Source: Gemmatimonadaceae bacterium (GTDB lineage: Bacteria; Gemmatimonadota; Gemmatimonadetes; Gemmatimonadales; Gemmatimonadaceae). Taken from it: a DNA stretch of 64,000 bases. Under the pieces are notes generated by a model, which did not search any database, was not told where the DNA came from, and saw nothing but the letters and a program-made list of their open reading frames with translations. The stretch lies in the NCBI GenBank assembly GCA_025358925.1, contig JANYHT010000048.1, positions 1 to 64,000 on the forward strand, in the 5' to 3' direction. The position numbers and the translations under genes were made by a program. Every line of letters starts with the position of its first letter. The first letter of the stretch is position 1. This document shows, piece by piece, positions 45,693 to 55,313 of this stretch.

Positions 45693-47683
45693 GCGGTTGC
45701 CTCGCTCACATCGCTCGTGGCATCGGCCATCGGCGTCAGTGCGCGCGTGCGAACTTCATCGACCACGCGATCAAAAAATGCATCCGTCGAAAGAATTTCT
45801 TGTTTCTTTCCCGTACCGCGCACGCGCAGCGCGACGGTATTCTCTTCCGCTTCACGTCGTCCGATCACACACATGTACGGCACTTTCTGCATCTCACCTT
45901 CACGCACGCGGTAATTGAGCGTCTCGTTGCGTGCATCCAGATGCGCCCGAATACCTGCCGCCTTTAAGCGACGAACAAACGCCTCAGCATGCTCGTTGTA
46001 GTCGGGGGCGATGGGCAAGACACGCACCTGTTCTGGTGAGAGCCACACCGGAAACGCGCCGGCAAAGTGTTCGATGAGAATGGCGATAAAGCGTTCAAAG
46101 GAACCGCTCACCGCGCGATGAATGACGACCGGACGATGCGCCGCGTTGTCCTCGCCTGTGTATTGCAAGTCAAAGCGTTCGGGCGCGTTGTAGTCAAGCT
46201 GGATAGTGCCGAGCTGCCACGCGCGCCCAATCGAATCCGTCACGTCGAAGTCGATCTTGGGACCGTAAAACGCGCCATCGCCTTCCTTCAACTCATACGC
46301 GCGACCCGTGGACTCGAGCGCCGCACGCAACGCCGCTTCGGCGCGATCCCACAACTCGTCCGATCCGATGCGTTCGGCAGGCCGCGTCGCAAACTTTAAA
46401 CGCGCCGTGAGACCAAACGTGTCGTAATAGCTGAGAATGAAGTTCATCAGCAGCTGCACTTCATCGGCAATCTGATCTTCACGCAAATACACGTGACAGT
46501 CGTCCTGCGCAAACTGACGGACGCGGGTCAGACCGGACAACGCACCAGAAAGCTCGTTCCGATGCAGCACGTCAAACGTGACGTACCGAATGGGCAATTC
46601 GCGGTACGAGTGACGCTGCGATGCGTAATACAAATGATGCGACGGACAGTTCATCGGCTTGAGCGACATGTCGTGCTCGCCCGTTTCTTTGTCGAGCACG
46701 AGAAACATATTCTCGCGATACTTGCCCCAGTGCCCAGACTGCTCCCACAGCTTTTTTGTGTAGAGCAACGGCGTTTTGATTTCGCGAAACATTTCGTGCT
46801 GCCGTTCACGTACAAACGCTTCGAGTGTGTTGTACACGATGGTGCCCTTCGGCGTCCAAAACACTCCACCCGGCGACACCGGGAATAGCTGAAACAAATC
46901 GAGCTGCTTGCCGAGTACCCGGTGATCGCGCTTCTTCGCTTCTTCGAGCTGTTGGAGCCGCGCGTCGAGATCTTCTTTCTTAAAATACGCCGTTGCGTAA
47001 ATGCGCTGGAGCATCTGTCGCTTCTCGTCACCGCGCCAATACGCGCCGGCAGCGGAGAGCAGTTTGAAATGCCTGAGATACGAGGAGTCTTGCACGTGCG
47101 GCCCACGGCACAGATCGATGAACGGTCCGTCAGTGTACGTCGAGATGACTTCGTCGCTCCCTTCAAAATCGTCGAGGCGTTCGAGCTTGAGCGGATCATC
47201 CACAAAACGTTTGCGCGCTTCGCTCAATGAAACTTCTTCGCGCACGAAGGGGTATTTTTCAGCGATCACCTTCCGCATTTCCGCTTCGAACGCGTCCAGA
47301 TCATCCGGCGTGAACGGTTGCGCTACTTCAAAGTCGTAGTAAAAACCGTCGTCAATGGCGGGACCAAACCCTATGTGTGCGTCAGGGCGCAATCGACGGA
47401 CTGCCGTGGCGAGGATGTGCGCGGCAGAGTGACGCATCACCGCTAACGCGCGCGGATCCTTGTCCGTCAGCACGACAAAGGCACCAGACTTCCGGAGCGG
47501 GGTCATCAAATCCTGCACGTCACCGTCGACTGCCACTGCAATAGATGCTTGGAGCAACCGCGCACCGATGGTGGCCACGACCTCACGCGGAAACGTGCCA
47601 AACGGCACCTCTCGCGTGGAGCCATCGGGGAGCGTTAGAACCAGCGTCGTGGGCGGGGCGTCAGAAGGCGAACCGGCAAGCAT
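45689..47683 (-). CDS. thrS: Threonyl-tRNA synthetase
   Basis: The 664-aa class II synthetase has the TGS domain (about 15-75, LVLTLPDGSTREVPFG) and the editing domain with VMRHSAAHILATAVRRL and FIDLCRGPHVQDSSY. The catalytic core follows (PMNCPSHHLYYASQRHSYRE, LHRNELSGALSGLTRVRQFA, AHRPVVIHRAVSGSFERFIA), then the anticodon-binding domain (LPIAPDYNEHAEAFVRRLKA). It charges tRNA-Thr. The ATG at 47683 was chosen; the frame continues upstream to a GTG at 47764 without similarity. It is divergent from the BON-domain gene, so promoters for both lie in 47684-47807. Confidence 0.97.
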   Translation of the reverse strand: MLAGSPSDAPPTTLVLTLPDGSTREVPFGTFPREVVATIGARLLQASIAVAVDGDVQDLMTPLRKSGAFVVLTDKDPRALAVMRHSAAHILATAVRRLRPDAHIGFGPAIDDGFYYDFEVAQPFTPDDLDAFEAEMRKVIAEKYPFVREEVSLSEARKRFVDDPLKLERLDDFEGSDEVISTYTDGPFIDLCRGPHVQDSSYLRHFKLLSAAGAYWRGDEKRQMLQRIYATAYFKKEDLDARLQQLEEAKKRDHRVLGKQLDLFQLFPVSPGGVFWTPKGTIVYNTLEAFVRERQHEMFREIKTPLLYTKKLWEQSGHWGKYRENMFLVLDKETGEHDMSLKPMNCPSHHLYYASQRHSYRELPIRYVTFDVLHRNELSGALSGLTRVRQFAQDDCHVYLREDQIADEVQLLMNFILSYYDTFGLTARLKFATRPAERIGSDELWDRAEAALRAALESTGRAYELKEGDGAFYGPKIDFDVTDSIGRAWQLGTIQLDYNAPERFDLQYTGEDNAAHRPVVIHRAVSGSFERFIAILIEHFAGAFPVWLSPEQVRVLPIAPDYNEHAEAFVRRLKAAGIRAHLDARNETLNYRVREGEMQKVPYMCVIGRREAEENTVALRVRGTGKKQEILSTDAFFDRVVDEVRTRALTPMADATSDVSEATA

Positions 47684-47807
47684 GCGAGTCGGGCGGGAGA
47701 AGGACAGACTGCACGCGCGGCGGGCATCGGGATCGGTCCCAATGCCTCGCCGCGCTATTATCACAACTTATCGTTGCGTGGATACCCGCGCCACCAGAGG
47801 AAAGTCC

Positions 47808-48311
47808 ATGGCACCACGGCATTTCGAGCGTCGCATGACCCGACAAGAGGCGCGACTGCAGGCCCGTCGTCGAGAGAGGGCGTCCGCGCCTGGTTTGTTG
47901 TTACTCCTGGCTGGCGTGGTCGCCGGAGCCGTGCTCACGTTGGTCGTGTCGAACCGTCTCGGTGGCCCAACGCCGAAGCGAAGTGCCGCCGTCCGCAAAC
48001 GGGAGGCCCGCACGCTATTGAACCGTCCTGCCAGGCACAAAACCACCGAATTCGAGCGCGCCGACTTGGCCAGCGATGCGCTTAACGAGACCGATGAAAT
48101 CGAGCTGGAAGCGCGCGTGCTCGAAGTCTTCCGCAATGATCCCATCCTCAGCGTACGCGCCATCGATCTTTGCGCGAATGTGGACGGGACGATCGAGCTG
48201 ACCGGTTGGGTGCATGCAATCTCGGAAGTCCGGCACGCGGTAACAGTGGCTCGCGGTGTTCCCAACGTACTCGACGTCGTTGAACGACTGGCGGTTCGCC
48301 GCGTCGTTTAG
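47808..48311 (+). CDS. BON-domain protein with N-terminal membrane anchor
   Basis: The 167-aa protein has a basic start (MAPRHFERRMTRQEARLQAR) and one hydrophobic segment (about 29-47, LLLLLAGVVAGAVLTLVVS). A Lys/Arg-rich linker follows, then a C-terminal BON-like domain with DPILSVRAIDLCANVDGTIE and LTGWVHAISEVRHAVTVARG, VPNVLDVV. BON domains bind phospholipid membranes or other ligands in envelope proteins. AGAGGAAAG precedes the ATG at 47808. It is the first gene of the valS operon and the spacing to valS is 10 nt. Confidence 0.75.
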   Translation: MAPRHFERRMTRQEARLQARRRERASAPGLLLLLAGVVAGAVLTLVVSNRLGGPTPKRSAAVRKREARTLLNRPARHKTTEFERADLASDALNETDEIELEARVLEVFRNDPILSVRAIDLCANVDGTIELTGWVHAISEVRHAVTVARGVPNVLDVVERLAVRRVV

Positions 48312-48321
48312 TTTTCCCGCC

Positions 48322-51084
48322 ATGACTACGCCCGACACCAATTCGCTCCCGTCCAACTACGACTTCGCGGCCACCGAGGCCGAGTGGTATCCCCGTTGGT
48401 CGGAGCGTGGCGTGTTCACGGCCAGCGCCGCGCGCGCGGCACATCGTGAACCGTTCGTGATCGTGTTGCCCCCACCCAATGTGACGGCCGTTTTGCACAT
48501 GGGGCATGGACTCAACAGCACGGTGCAAGATGTGCTGATTCGGTGGCGCCGCATGGCGGGTGACGAAGCGTTGTGGGTGCCAGGCACCGACCACGCGGGA
48601 ATCGCGACGCAAAACGTGGTCGAAAAACAGCTCGCCGCCGAAGGACACACGCGCTTCGATCTCGGACGCGAGCCATTTGTCGAACGTGTTGAACAATTCG
48701 TCGCGCAAACCGGCGGCGAGATCTTGCATCAGTTGAAATCGTTGGGTTCGAGCGCCGATTGGACGCGCACCGCCTATACGTTTTCACCCGGACTCTCCGT
48801 TGCCGTGCGCGAAGCGTTCGTGCGATTGTGGGAACGCGGTCTCGTGTACAAAGGTCATCGCGTCATTCATTGGTGTCCGCGATGCGGAACGTCGTTATCA
48901 GACGAAGAAGCGGAGTTTACGGAGACGGCAGGGAAGCTGTATCACATCCGTTATCTGCTCGCGGATGATGCATCACAGTCCATCACCGTCGCCACGACGC
49001 GTCCGGAAACGATGCTCGGCGACGTCGCCGTGGCCGTCAATGCGGATGACGCGCGCTATACGCCGTTTGTCGGTCGTGAGTTATTGCTGCCCATCACCGC
49101 CGTGCGTATTCCGGTCATCGCGGACAGCTACACCGATCCGACATTCGGTTCGGGTGCGGTAAAGATCACGCCAGCACACGATGCGAACGACTTCGATGTG
49201 GGCAAGCGGCACGCGCTAACAATGCCGGTGATCATCGATGCCGACGGCATTGTGCGCGAAGTAGAACTCGCCGCCGGACGCGTACCGCCATCGCTCGCCG
49301 GACTGGATCGCTTTGTTGCGCGCGATCGCATTGTCGAATTGCTCACTGCGGAAGGCGCGCTCGTAAAAGTTGAGCCGCATCAACACAACGTGCGCCATTG
49401 CTATCGCTGCGACACGGTGGTGGAGCCGCGTCTTTCCGACCAATGGTTTGTGCACATGCAGCCGCTCGCCGAGAAGGCGCTCGCGGTGCTACGGAGCGGG
49501 CAGTTGCGCATTTTGCCCGAGCGCTGGGAAGCCGTGTATGTGAATTGGCTGGAAGGTATTCGCGACTGGAATATCTCGCGTCAGATTTGGTGGGGACATC
49601 GCATACCTGTGTGGTATTGCGATGCGTGCGACAGCACCGCCGAGCGCAGCACGCCAATTGTTTCGCGCGATCCCGTGTTGTTTTGTCCGACCTGCGGCGG
49701 CGCTGTGCGTCAGGACGAAGACGTGCTGGACACGTGGTTCTCCTCCTGGCTATGGCCGTTTTCGACACTTGGCTGGCCGGACCGGAACAGCGCCGATCTC
49801 AAAGCATTTTATCCAGGCGATGTGCTCGTCACGGCGCCCGAGATTTTGTTTTTTTGGGTGTCGCGCATGGTAATGGCTGGCTGTTGGTTTCTCGATGCAA
49901 CGCCATTTCACACGGTGTATTTGCATGGCACCGTCCGCGATATGCAGCATCGCAAAATGTCCAAGTCCCTCGGCAACGGCATTGATCCGTTGGACGTGGT
50001 GCGACTGTACGGTGCCGACGCGTTACGATGGACCATGGTGGCGGGACTTGGGTTGGGTGTTGATGTGATGCTCGATCCGGACGATCTCGAAAAGTCATTT
50101 GCGCCTGGCCGCAACTTCTGCACGAAGTTGTGGAACATCGGACGGTTTTTGCTGTCGCGTGTTGGCACTGAACACGTCGATCCTATTGGTGTGCTCGCGC
50201 CGGAGGCACTCACGGCCGCAGACGCGTGGATTCTTGACCGACTCGATCAAGCCATCGCTGATTGTGACGCAGCACTCGGGCCACCGCGACCGTCATTTCG
50301 CGGTGCGTGGACAGAGGTCGAGAAGGGTCGCGGGCTGCGCTTGTCGGAGTATGCTGAAGCAGCGCGGCGCTTTGTATGGAATGAGTTGGCCGATTGGTAT
50401 CTCGAATCGGTGAAGCCACGCCTCGCCACAGAAGGTGCGGATCGCGAAGTGGCGCGCGCAGTGCTTGCACATGCGTTTGACGGTGCGTTGCGCCTGTTGC
50501 ATCCGATGGTCCCGTTCATCACGGAAGCGTTGTGGCAGCAGTTACCGCAAACGCCGCACCCAGCACTGCTGGCCACGGCAGCATGGCCAAAGGAACGTAT
50601 CACGCGCGTCCTGAGCGGTGACGCGTTTGAATACACGCGCGAAACGGTGCAAGCGATTCGCAAGGTGCGCGCAGAATACAATGTGCAGCCCGGTACTTGG
50701 GTTGACGCGGTCCTCGTTGCATCGGGTACGATTGCGACGGTGCTTGAGGCACAAATCGAGACGATCGGTGTGATCGCACGGGGGCGCGTCACCGTTGTGC
50801 AGGTCGCGCCAGCCGGACTCGCTTCGCGAATTGTGTTGGCGAACGGCGTGGAATTAGTGGTGCCGTTGGCCGGGATGATCGACGTCGCGAAGGAACGTCA
50901 ACGATTGGATGGCGAGATCGCGCAGCTCGATAAACAACTCACGGCACTCGACGGTCGATTGGCCAACGAAAAATTCACGGCGAAGGCGCCACCGGAGTTG
51001 GTCGACGCCGAACGGGCAAAGGCCGAGGAATGGCGTTCACGTTTGGCGCAGCTCACGGCAAAGCTGAAGGCGTTGGGCGAATGA
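48322..51084 (+). CDS. valS: Valyl-tRNA synthetase
   Basis: The 920-aa class I synthetase starts MTTPDTNSLPSNYDFAATEA, with the HIGH-type motif PPNVTAVLHMGHGLNSTVQD. Zinc-binding Cys pairs (HWCPRCGTSLSDEEAEF, CDACDST, CPTCGG) and the editing domain (VATTRPETMLGDVAVAV) follow. WNISRQIWWGHRIPVWY and the KMSKS motif (HRKMSKSLGNGIDP) come next. A C-terminal coiled coil (about 855-920, ERQRLDGEIAQLDKQLTAL) is typical of ValRS. It charges and proofreads tRNA-Val. The next gene overlaps its stop (ATGA). Confidence 0.98.
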   Translation: MTTPDTNSLPSNYDFAATEAEWYPRWSERGVFTASAARAAHREPFVIVLPPPNVTAVLHMGHGLNSTVQDVLIRWRRMAGDEALWVPGTDHAGIATQNVVEKQLAAEGHTRFDLGREPFVERVEQFVAQTGGEILHQLKSLGSSADWTRTAYTFSPGLSVAVREAFVRLWERGLVYKGHRVIHWCPRCGTSLSDEEAEFTETAGKLYHIRYLLADDASQSITVATTRPETMLGDVAVAVNADDARYTPFVGRELLLPITAVRIPVIADSYTDPTFGSGAVKITPAHDANDFDVGKRHALTMPVIIDADGIVREVELAAGRVPPSLAGLDRFVARDRIVELLTAEGALVKVEPHQHNVRHCYRCDTVVEPRLSDQWFVHMQPLAEKALAVLRSGQLRILPERWEAVYVNWLEGIRDWNISRQIWWGHRIPVWYCDACDSTAERSTPIVSRDPVLFCPTCGGAVRQDEDVLDTWFSSWLWPFSTLGWPDRNSADLKAFYPGDVLVTAPEILFFWVSRMVMAGCWFLDATPFHTVYLHGTVRDMQHRKMSKSLGNGIDPLDVVRLYGADALRWTMVAGLGLGVDVMLDPDDLEKSFAPGRNFCTKLWNIGRFLLSRVGTEHVDPIGVLAPEALTAADAWILDRLDQAIADCDAALGPPRPSFRGAWTEVEKGRGLRLSEYAEAARRFVWNELADWYLESVKPRLATEGADREVARAVLAHAFDGALRLLHPMVPFITEALWQQLPQTPHPALLATAAWPKERITRVLSGDAFEYTRETVQAIRKVRAEYNVQPGTWVDAVLVASGTIATVLEAQIETIGVIARGRVTVVQVAPAGLASRIVLANGVELVVPLAGMIDVAKERQRLDGEIAQLDKQLTALDGRLANEKFTAKAPPELVDAERAKAEEWRSRLAQLTAKLKALGE

Positions 51085-52415
51085 TGTACGCGCGACATGT
51101 GTTGCTGGTCGGTGCGCTTGCCGCGTCCATCATCGCGGGCGCGTGCGCCAACGTCACGGTGCCACCGGGTGGTCCTGAAGACAGAGATCCGCCGTTGGTG
51201 TTGAAGACCACACCGTCAAACGGATCTGTTGGTGCGAAGCCGAAAGCGGTCGTGATTCAGTTTGATGAGGTCATCGCCGAAGCGCCGCGCGGAGCGCAGG
51301 ACCTCCGGTCGTTGGTGTTCATTAGTCCGAAGGCCGGATTACCAGAAGTCGAATGGGGACGCACGCGCATTTCCATTCATCCGCGCAAAGGGTGGAAGCC
51401 CAATACGGTGTATTCCGTCACTGTCACTCCAGGCATCGCGGATCTGCGCAACAATACGCTCGATAGTACCATTCGTGTGGTGTTTAGTACCGGTGGCGCC
51501 ATTCCGCAAACACACATCACCGGTTTGGTATTTGATTGGGTGTTGGGCAAAATCGCGCCGAAGGCGTTGGTGGAAGCCGTCGCACCCGACAGCACGACAT
51601 ACCAAGTGTTGAGCGATTCGATTGGTCGCTATGACCTGGGCTTTCTCCCGCCCGGACCGTACGTCGTGCGTGCGTTTATCGATAAGAACAACAACCGCGA
51701 CCTCGATCCGCTCGAAGCGTGGGACACGGTGGGTGTGACGCTGACGACAACGGCGTCGCTCGAGTTTTACACGTTCACGCATGATACCGTGGGCCTGCGC
51801 ATCAGTGATCTGTCATTGCTCGACAGCAATCGCGTGATCAAGGTGACATTCGACAAACCGTTTGTGCCAGATCAACAATTTGTCCCCGCGCAATTCAAAG
51901 TCAAACGGAAGGATTCAACGCTTGTTGGCGTCAGGAAAGTGGAGACGAGCGTGCAGCGCGGCATCACCGATTCGCTTGCAGCAAAAGTGCGGAGCGATTC
52001 GATTCGTGGGAAGGCGGACACGAGCGCGGTGGCCCGTGCGCGCGCGGATTCAATCACCCGAAAAAACCGCGCCGACAGTGTCTTTGCTGCTGATCGCGCT
52101 GATCGTGAGGCACGTCGTCTCGCGATTTTACGCGGCGGTCGTCCGCAACCAAAGCGCGACACGACGCCGCTCCCAAAAATGAAACGTCCGATGGTGTACT
52201 CCGATGTCTTTATCACGTTGGCGGAGCCTCTGGATTTTGCATCATCGTACCGCGTGCAGGTGGCGAGCGTGAAAAGCTTGTCGGGGACGGTGCGATCGCC
52301 CGCACGCTCGCTCACGACTCCCAAGCCGCCGAAACGCGACACGTTGCCTGCAGTAAAGCGAGATTCGATCGTGCCGCCCGCTATCCGACGCGACACGTTG
52401 CCCCAACGACGGTGA
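51081..52415 (+). CDS. Ig-like (Big_5/SbsA-type) lipoprotein
   Basis: This 444-aa lipoprotein (signal LVGALAASIIAGACANV) has an N-terminal Ig-like domain (about 35-145, PPLVLKTTPSNGSVGAKPKA, TPGIADLRNNTLDST) like those in SbsA/Big_5 proteins. A carnitine/collagen-like beta-sandwich follows (SIGRYDLGFLPPGPYVVRAF, DKNNNRDLDPLEAW), then a charged Arg/Asp/Ser-rich region (about 300-380) and a Pro/Lys tail. It is probably an outer-membrane or surface lipoprotein. Bacteroidetes and Gemmatimonadota carry similar proteins of unknown role. Its start overlaps the valS stop and its end overlaps gmhB. Confidence 0.82.
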   Translation: MMYARHVLLVGALAASIIAGACANVTVPPGGPEDRDPPLVLKTTPSNGSVGAKPKAVVIQFDEVIAEAPRGAQDLRSLVFISPKAGLPEVEWGRTRISIHPRKGWKPNTVYSVTVTPGIADLRNNTLDSTIRVVFSTGGAIPQTHITGLVFDWVLGKIAPKALVEAVAPDSTTYQVLSDSIGRYDLGFLPPGPYVVRAFIDKNNNRDLDPLEAWDTVGVTLTTTASLEFYTFTHDTVGLRISDLSLLDSNRVIKVTFDKPFVPDQQFVPAQFKVKRKDSTLVGVRKVETSVQRGITDSLAAKVRSDSIRGKADTSAVARARADSITRKNRADSVFAADRADREARRLAILRGGRPQPKRDTTPLPKMKRPMVYSDVFITLAEPLDFASSYRVQVASVKSLSGTVRSPARSLTTPKPPKRDTLPAVKRDSIVPPAIRRDTLPQRR

Positions 52416-52999
52416 GCGCTGCACTACAAACGCGCCCTGCACTGTTTATCGACCGTGATGGAACGATCATTGCCGACGCGCACTATCCATCGCTTGCCTC
52501 GCAAGTGCGGTTAATACCCGGAGCTGCCGCCGCGATCGCGCGCGCAAATAGTACCGGTGTCTTAGTGATTGTGGTAACAAATCAGTCGGGCATTGCGCGC
52601 GGCATGATCACGTTGGCGCAATACGAAAGTGTTCGAATGCGGATGGACACGTTGCTCGTCGCCGCCGGCGCGCGCGTTGACGGCACGTTTCATTGTCCGC
52701 ACTGGCCCGACGTCAATGGTCCGTGCGATTGTCGAAAGCCGGGGCTTGGTATGTACCGCGATGCCTCCGCGCAGTTCGATATCGATCTGACGCGCTCCGC
52801 GTATATCGGTGATCGCTGGCGTGACGTGCAGCCCGCGATTGCCACTGGTGGGTTTGGCGTTCTGGTGCCGGGCGTTGAAACATCGGAATCTGACGTCGAG
52901 AAGGCGCGCACGCACGTGTCGGAGCGCCTACGCATTGCGGCATCACTTGGCGACGCCGTGGAGATGTCGTTGGACGCTGTTCGCGCGTCGCACGTCTAG
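52412..52999 (+). CDS. gmhB: D-glycero-D-manno-heptose-1,7-bisphosphate 7-phosphatase (HAD-IIIA)
   Basis: The 195-aa HAD-IIIA phosphatase has motif I ALFIDRDGTIIADAHY, motif II VVTNQSGIARGMI, the zinc-binding CPHWPDVNGPCDCRKPG and motif IV AYIGDRWRDVQPA. This matches GmhB, which removes the C7 phosphate in ADP-heptose synthesis for LPS, or the related histidinol-phosphatase. Other heptose genes are absent from the window, so the pathway role is inferred from family. The GTG start at 52412 overlaps the upstream stop (GTGA). Confidence 0.85.
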   Translation: MSAALQTRPALFIDRDGTIIADAHYPSLASQVRLIPGAAAAIARANSTGVLVIVVTNQSGIARGMITLAQYESVRMRMDTLLVAAGARVDGTFHCPHWPDVNGPCDCRKPGLGMYRDASAQFDIDLTRSAYIGDRWRDVQPAIATGGFGVLVPGVETSESDVEKARTHVSERLRIAASLGDAVEMSLDAVRASHV

Positions 53000-53009
53000 A
53001 CATCATCAC

Positions 53010-53648
53010 ATGCGCATCGGCGTGCTGGCCTCCGGCGGAGGCTCAAACCTGCAAGCGTTGCTCGATCATTTCGCACACGTCGACAAAGACGCTGGTGAGA
53101 TTGTCTGGGTTGGATCAAACTCGGCAAGTGCAGTTGCGTTGGCCCGTGCGACCGCAATGGACATTGCCACCGGCGTAATTGCTGACGCGACGGATGGCGT
53201 CGCGATACTCACGCAGCTCGCAGCCGCGAATGTAGAGCTATTAGTCCTTGCTGGATATCTCAAGCTTGTGCCGACCAACGTGGTGCACGCGTTCGCCGGC
53301 CGCTTGCTCAACGTGCATCCATCCATATTGCCCGCATTTGGTGGCGTCGGTATGTATGGCGAGCGCGTGCACGCAGCGGTGTTGGCATCAGGCGCTACAC
53401 AAAGTGGTGTGACGGTGCACTTCGTCGACGACGCGTTTGATCGCGGAGCAATTATTGCGCAGTGGCCCGTACCAGTGTTGCCCAACGATACGCCGAGCAC
53501 ATTGGCCGCACGCGTGCTACGCGCTGAACATGCGCTATATCCGTTGTGCGTTGCGGCCGTTGCATCCGGTGCCATTACCCTTGGGCCCGATGGACAGTCG
53601 CACGGCCGTATAAATCTTGCTGCACTCGACACACTTTTCACTCGCTGA
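53010..53648 (+). CDS. purN: Phosphoribosylglycinamide formyltransferase
   Basis: The 212-aa enzyme begins MRIGVLASGGGSNLQALLDH (substrate phosphate loop). It contains ELLVLAGYLKLVPTNVVHAF, LLNVHPSILPAFGGVGMYGE (catalytic Asn/His) and GVTVHFVDDAFDRGAIIAQW (Asp). It formylates GAR in the third step of purine synthesis using 10-formyl-THF. The ATG at 53010 is 10 nt after the gmhB stop. The next gene, purH, starts 13 nt after it, so these are one purine unit in the valS operon. Confidence 0.95.
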   Translation: MRIGVLASGGGSNLQALLDHFAHVDKDAGEIVWVGSNSASAVALARATAMDIATGVIADATDGVAILTQLAAANVELLVLAGYLKLVPTNVVHAFAGRLLNVHPSILPAFGGVGMYGERVHAAVLASGATQSGVTVHFVDDAFDRGAIIAQWPVPVLPNDTPSTLAARVLRAEHALYPLCVAAVASGAITLGPDGQSHGRINLAALDTLFTR

Positions 53649-53661
53649 CCGCAGATCATCA

Positions 53662-55194
53662 ATGCCACGTGCTTTACTTTCCGTCTCCGACAAAACCGGA
53701 CTCGTTCCTTTCGCGACGCGTCTCGTGCAACTGGGGTTTGAACTTGTGTCGACGGGTGGCAGCGCGCGCGTGTTGCGCGAGAGCGGTCTCACGGTGCTCG
53801 ATGTCAGTGATATCACAGGCTTTCCGGAAATGCTTGATGGGCGTGTGAAAACGCTGCACCCCGTTGTGCACGGTGGCCTCCTTGCGCGCCGCGACGTACC
53901 TGAGCACATGGCGGCGATTGCGGCCCAAGGTATCGGTCTGATCGATTTGGTGGTCGTAAACTTGTATCCATTTCGCGAAACGGCCGCACGTGCTGGTGTG
54001 CATCCCGACGAGGTGATCGAGAACATTGATATCGGTGGCCCATCGATGCTTCGCTCCGCTGCAAAAAACTTCGAAGCGGTGTGGGTGTTGGTCGATCCCG
54101 TCGATTACACGCCAGTGCTTGATCTCATCGCCGCTGGCGCTGACGATCCGGCACTGCGAAAGCTGTTGGCCGAGAAAGTGTATGCGCACACGAGTAGCTA
54201 CGATGCGGCCATCGCACAGTGGTTCTCAGCGCAACGGGGCGAACCGTTTCCTGATCGCTATCCATTGGCCTTTGAAAAGCAGCAGACATTGCGCTACGGA
54301 GAAAATCCACAACAGCGCGCCGCCTTTTATGTCGAACGCCCAGGCGCTGGACTCGGCGCGCTTAAACAATTAGGCGGCAAAGAACTATCGTTTAATAACT
54401 TGCTTGATCTCGAAGGTGCGCTCATGGCCATCGAACCGTTCAGCGAGCAAGTGGCGTGCGCGATTATCAAACACACAACGCCGTGCGGCCTGGCCACTGG
54501 CAGTACTGCATTGGATGCGTATAAAAAAGCGCTCGCCTGTGATCCGGTGTCCGCCTTTGGGTCGGTGATAGCGTTCAACGTGCCCGTTGACGATGCGACC
54601 GCAGAAGCCATCAGCAGTTTGTTTGTGGAGTGCATATTGGCACCTTCGTTCGCGGATGATGCAGTCGAAATTTTAGGTCGCAAGAAAAACTTGCGAGTCT
54701 TGTCTGGATCCGCAGCGTGGCCCACGAACGGCATGGACTACAAGCGGGTGCGTGGCGGACTATTGGTGCAGGATCGCGCGCCCGTGCCGTCGGTGCAAAA
54801 CAAGTGGGAGGCGGTCACCAAGCGGCAGCCAACGCGTGATGAACAGCGCGATTTAAACTTTGCATGGCGGGCCGTGGCTAGTGTGAAGTCGAATGCCATT
54901 GTCCTCGTGCGTGACGGCGCCACGATTGGTATTGGTGCCGGTCAGATGTCTCGCGTGGATGCATCGTTTGTCGCCGTACATAAAGCGACGAGCGCCGGAC
55001 ATCTTACGGCCGGATCCGCACTCGGTTCCGACGCCTTCTTTCCGTTCCGCGACGGGATCGACCACGCGGCCGCTGCGGGTATTCGCGCCATTGTGCAGCC
55101 AGGCGGCTCGGTGCGCGACGCTGAGGTGATCGCCGCGGCAAATGAGCACAATATGGCGATGATTTTTACTGGGGAGCGACTTTTTCGACACTAG
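53662..55194 (+). CDS. purH: Bifunctional AICAR formyltransferase / IMP cyclohydrolase
   Basis: The 510-aa enzyme has an N-terminal MGS-fold cyclohydrolase (about 1-190: ALLSVSDKTGLVPFATRL, LVSTGGSARVL, VKTLHPVVHGGLLARRD, ENIDIGGPSMLRSAAKN). The C-terminal formyltransferase follows (about 195-510: LRYGENPQQRAAFYV, ACAIIKHTTPCGLATGST with catalytic Lys/His, PGGSVRDAEVIAAANEHNMA). Together these carry out the last two steps to IMP. It ends 119 nt before the GT117 gene. Confidence 0.97.
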   Translation: MPRALLSVSDKTGLVPFATRLVQLGFELVSTGGSARVLRESGLTVLDVSDITGFPEMLDGRVKTLHPVVHGGLLARRDVPEHMAAIAAQGIGLIDLVVVNLYPFRETAARAGVHPDEVIENIDIGGPSMLRSAAKNFEAVWVLVDPVDYTPVLDLIAAGADDPALRKLLAEKVYAHTSSYDAAIAQWFSAQRGEPFPDRYPLAFEKQQTLRYGENPQQRAAFYVERPGAGLGALKQLGGKELSFNNLLDLEGALMAIEPFSEQVACAIIKHTTPCGLATGSTALDAYKKALACDPVSAFGSVIAFNVPVDDATAEAISSLFVECILAPSFADDAVEILGRKKNLRVLSGSAAWPTNGMDYKRVRGGLLVQDRAPVPSVQNKWEAVTKRQPTRDEQRDLNFAWRAVASVKSNAIVLVRDGATIGIGAGQMSRVDASFVAVHKATSAGHLTAGSALGSDAFFPFRDGIDHAAAAGIRAIVQPGGSVRDAEVIAAANEHNMAMIFTGERLFRH

Positions 55195-55313
55195 AGATGT
55201 CTGATCGGTTGCGCTAATCGGTTGTCTGTGCCGCTCCCGCAGACCATTTTTCGTGATTGTGCCGGACTCGCCGTCGTCGAGCGTCTGTCGCGCTGAAACC
55301 CTTTGTCTTTCTC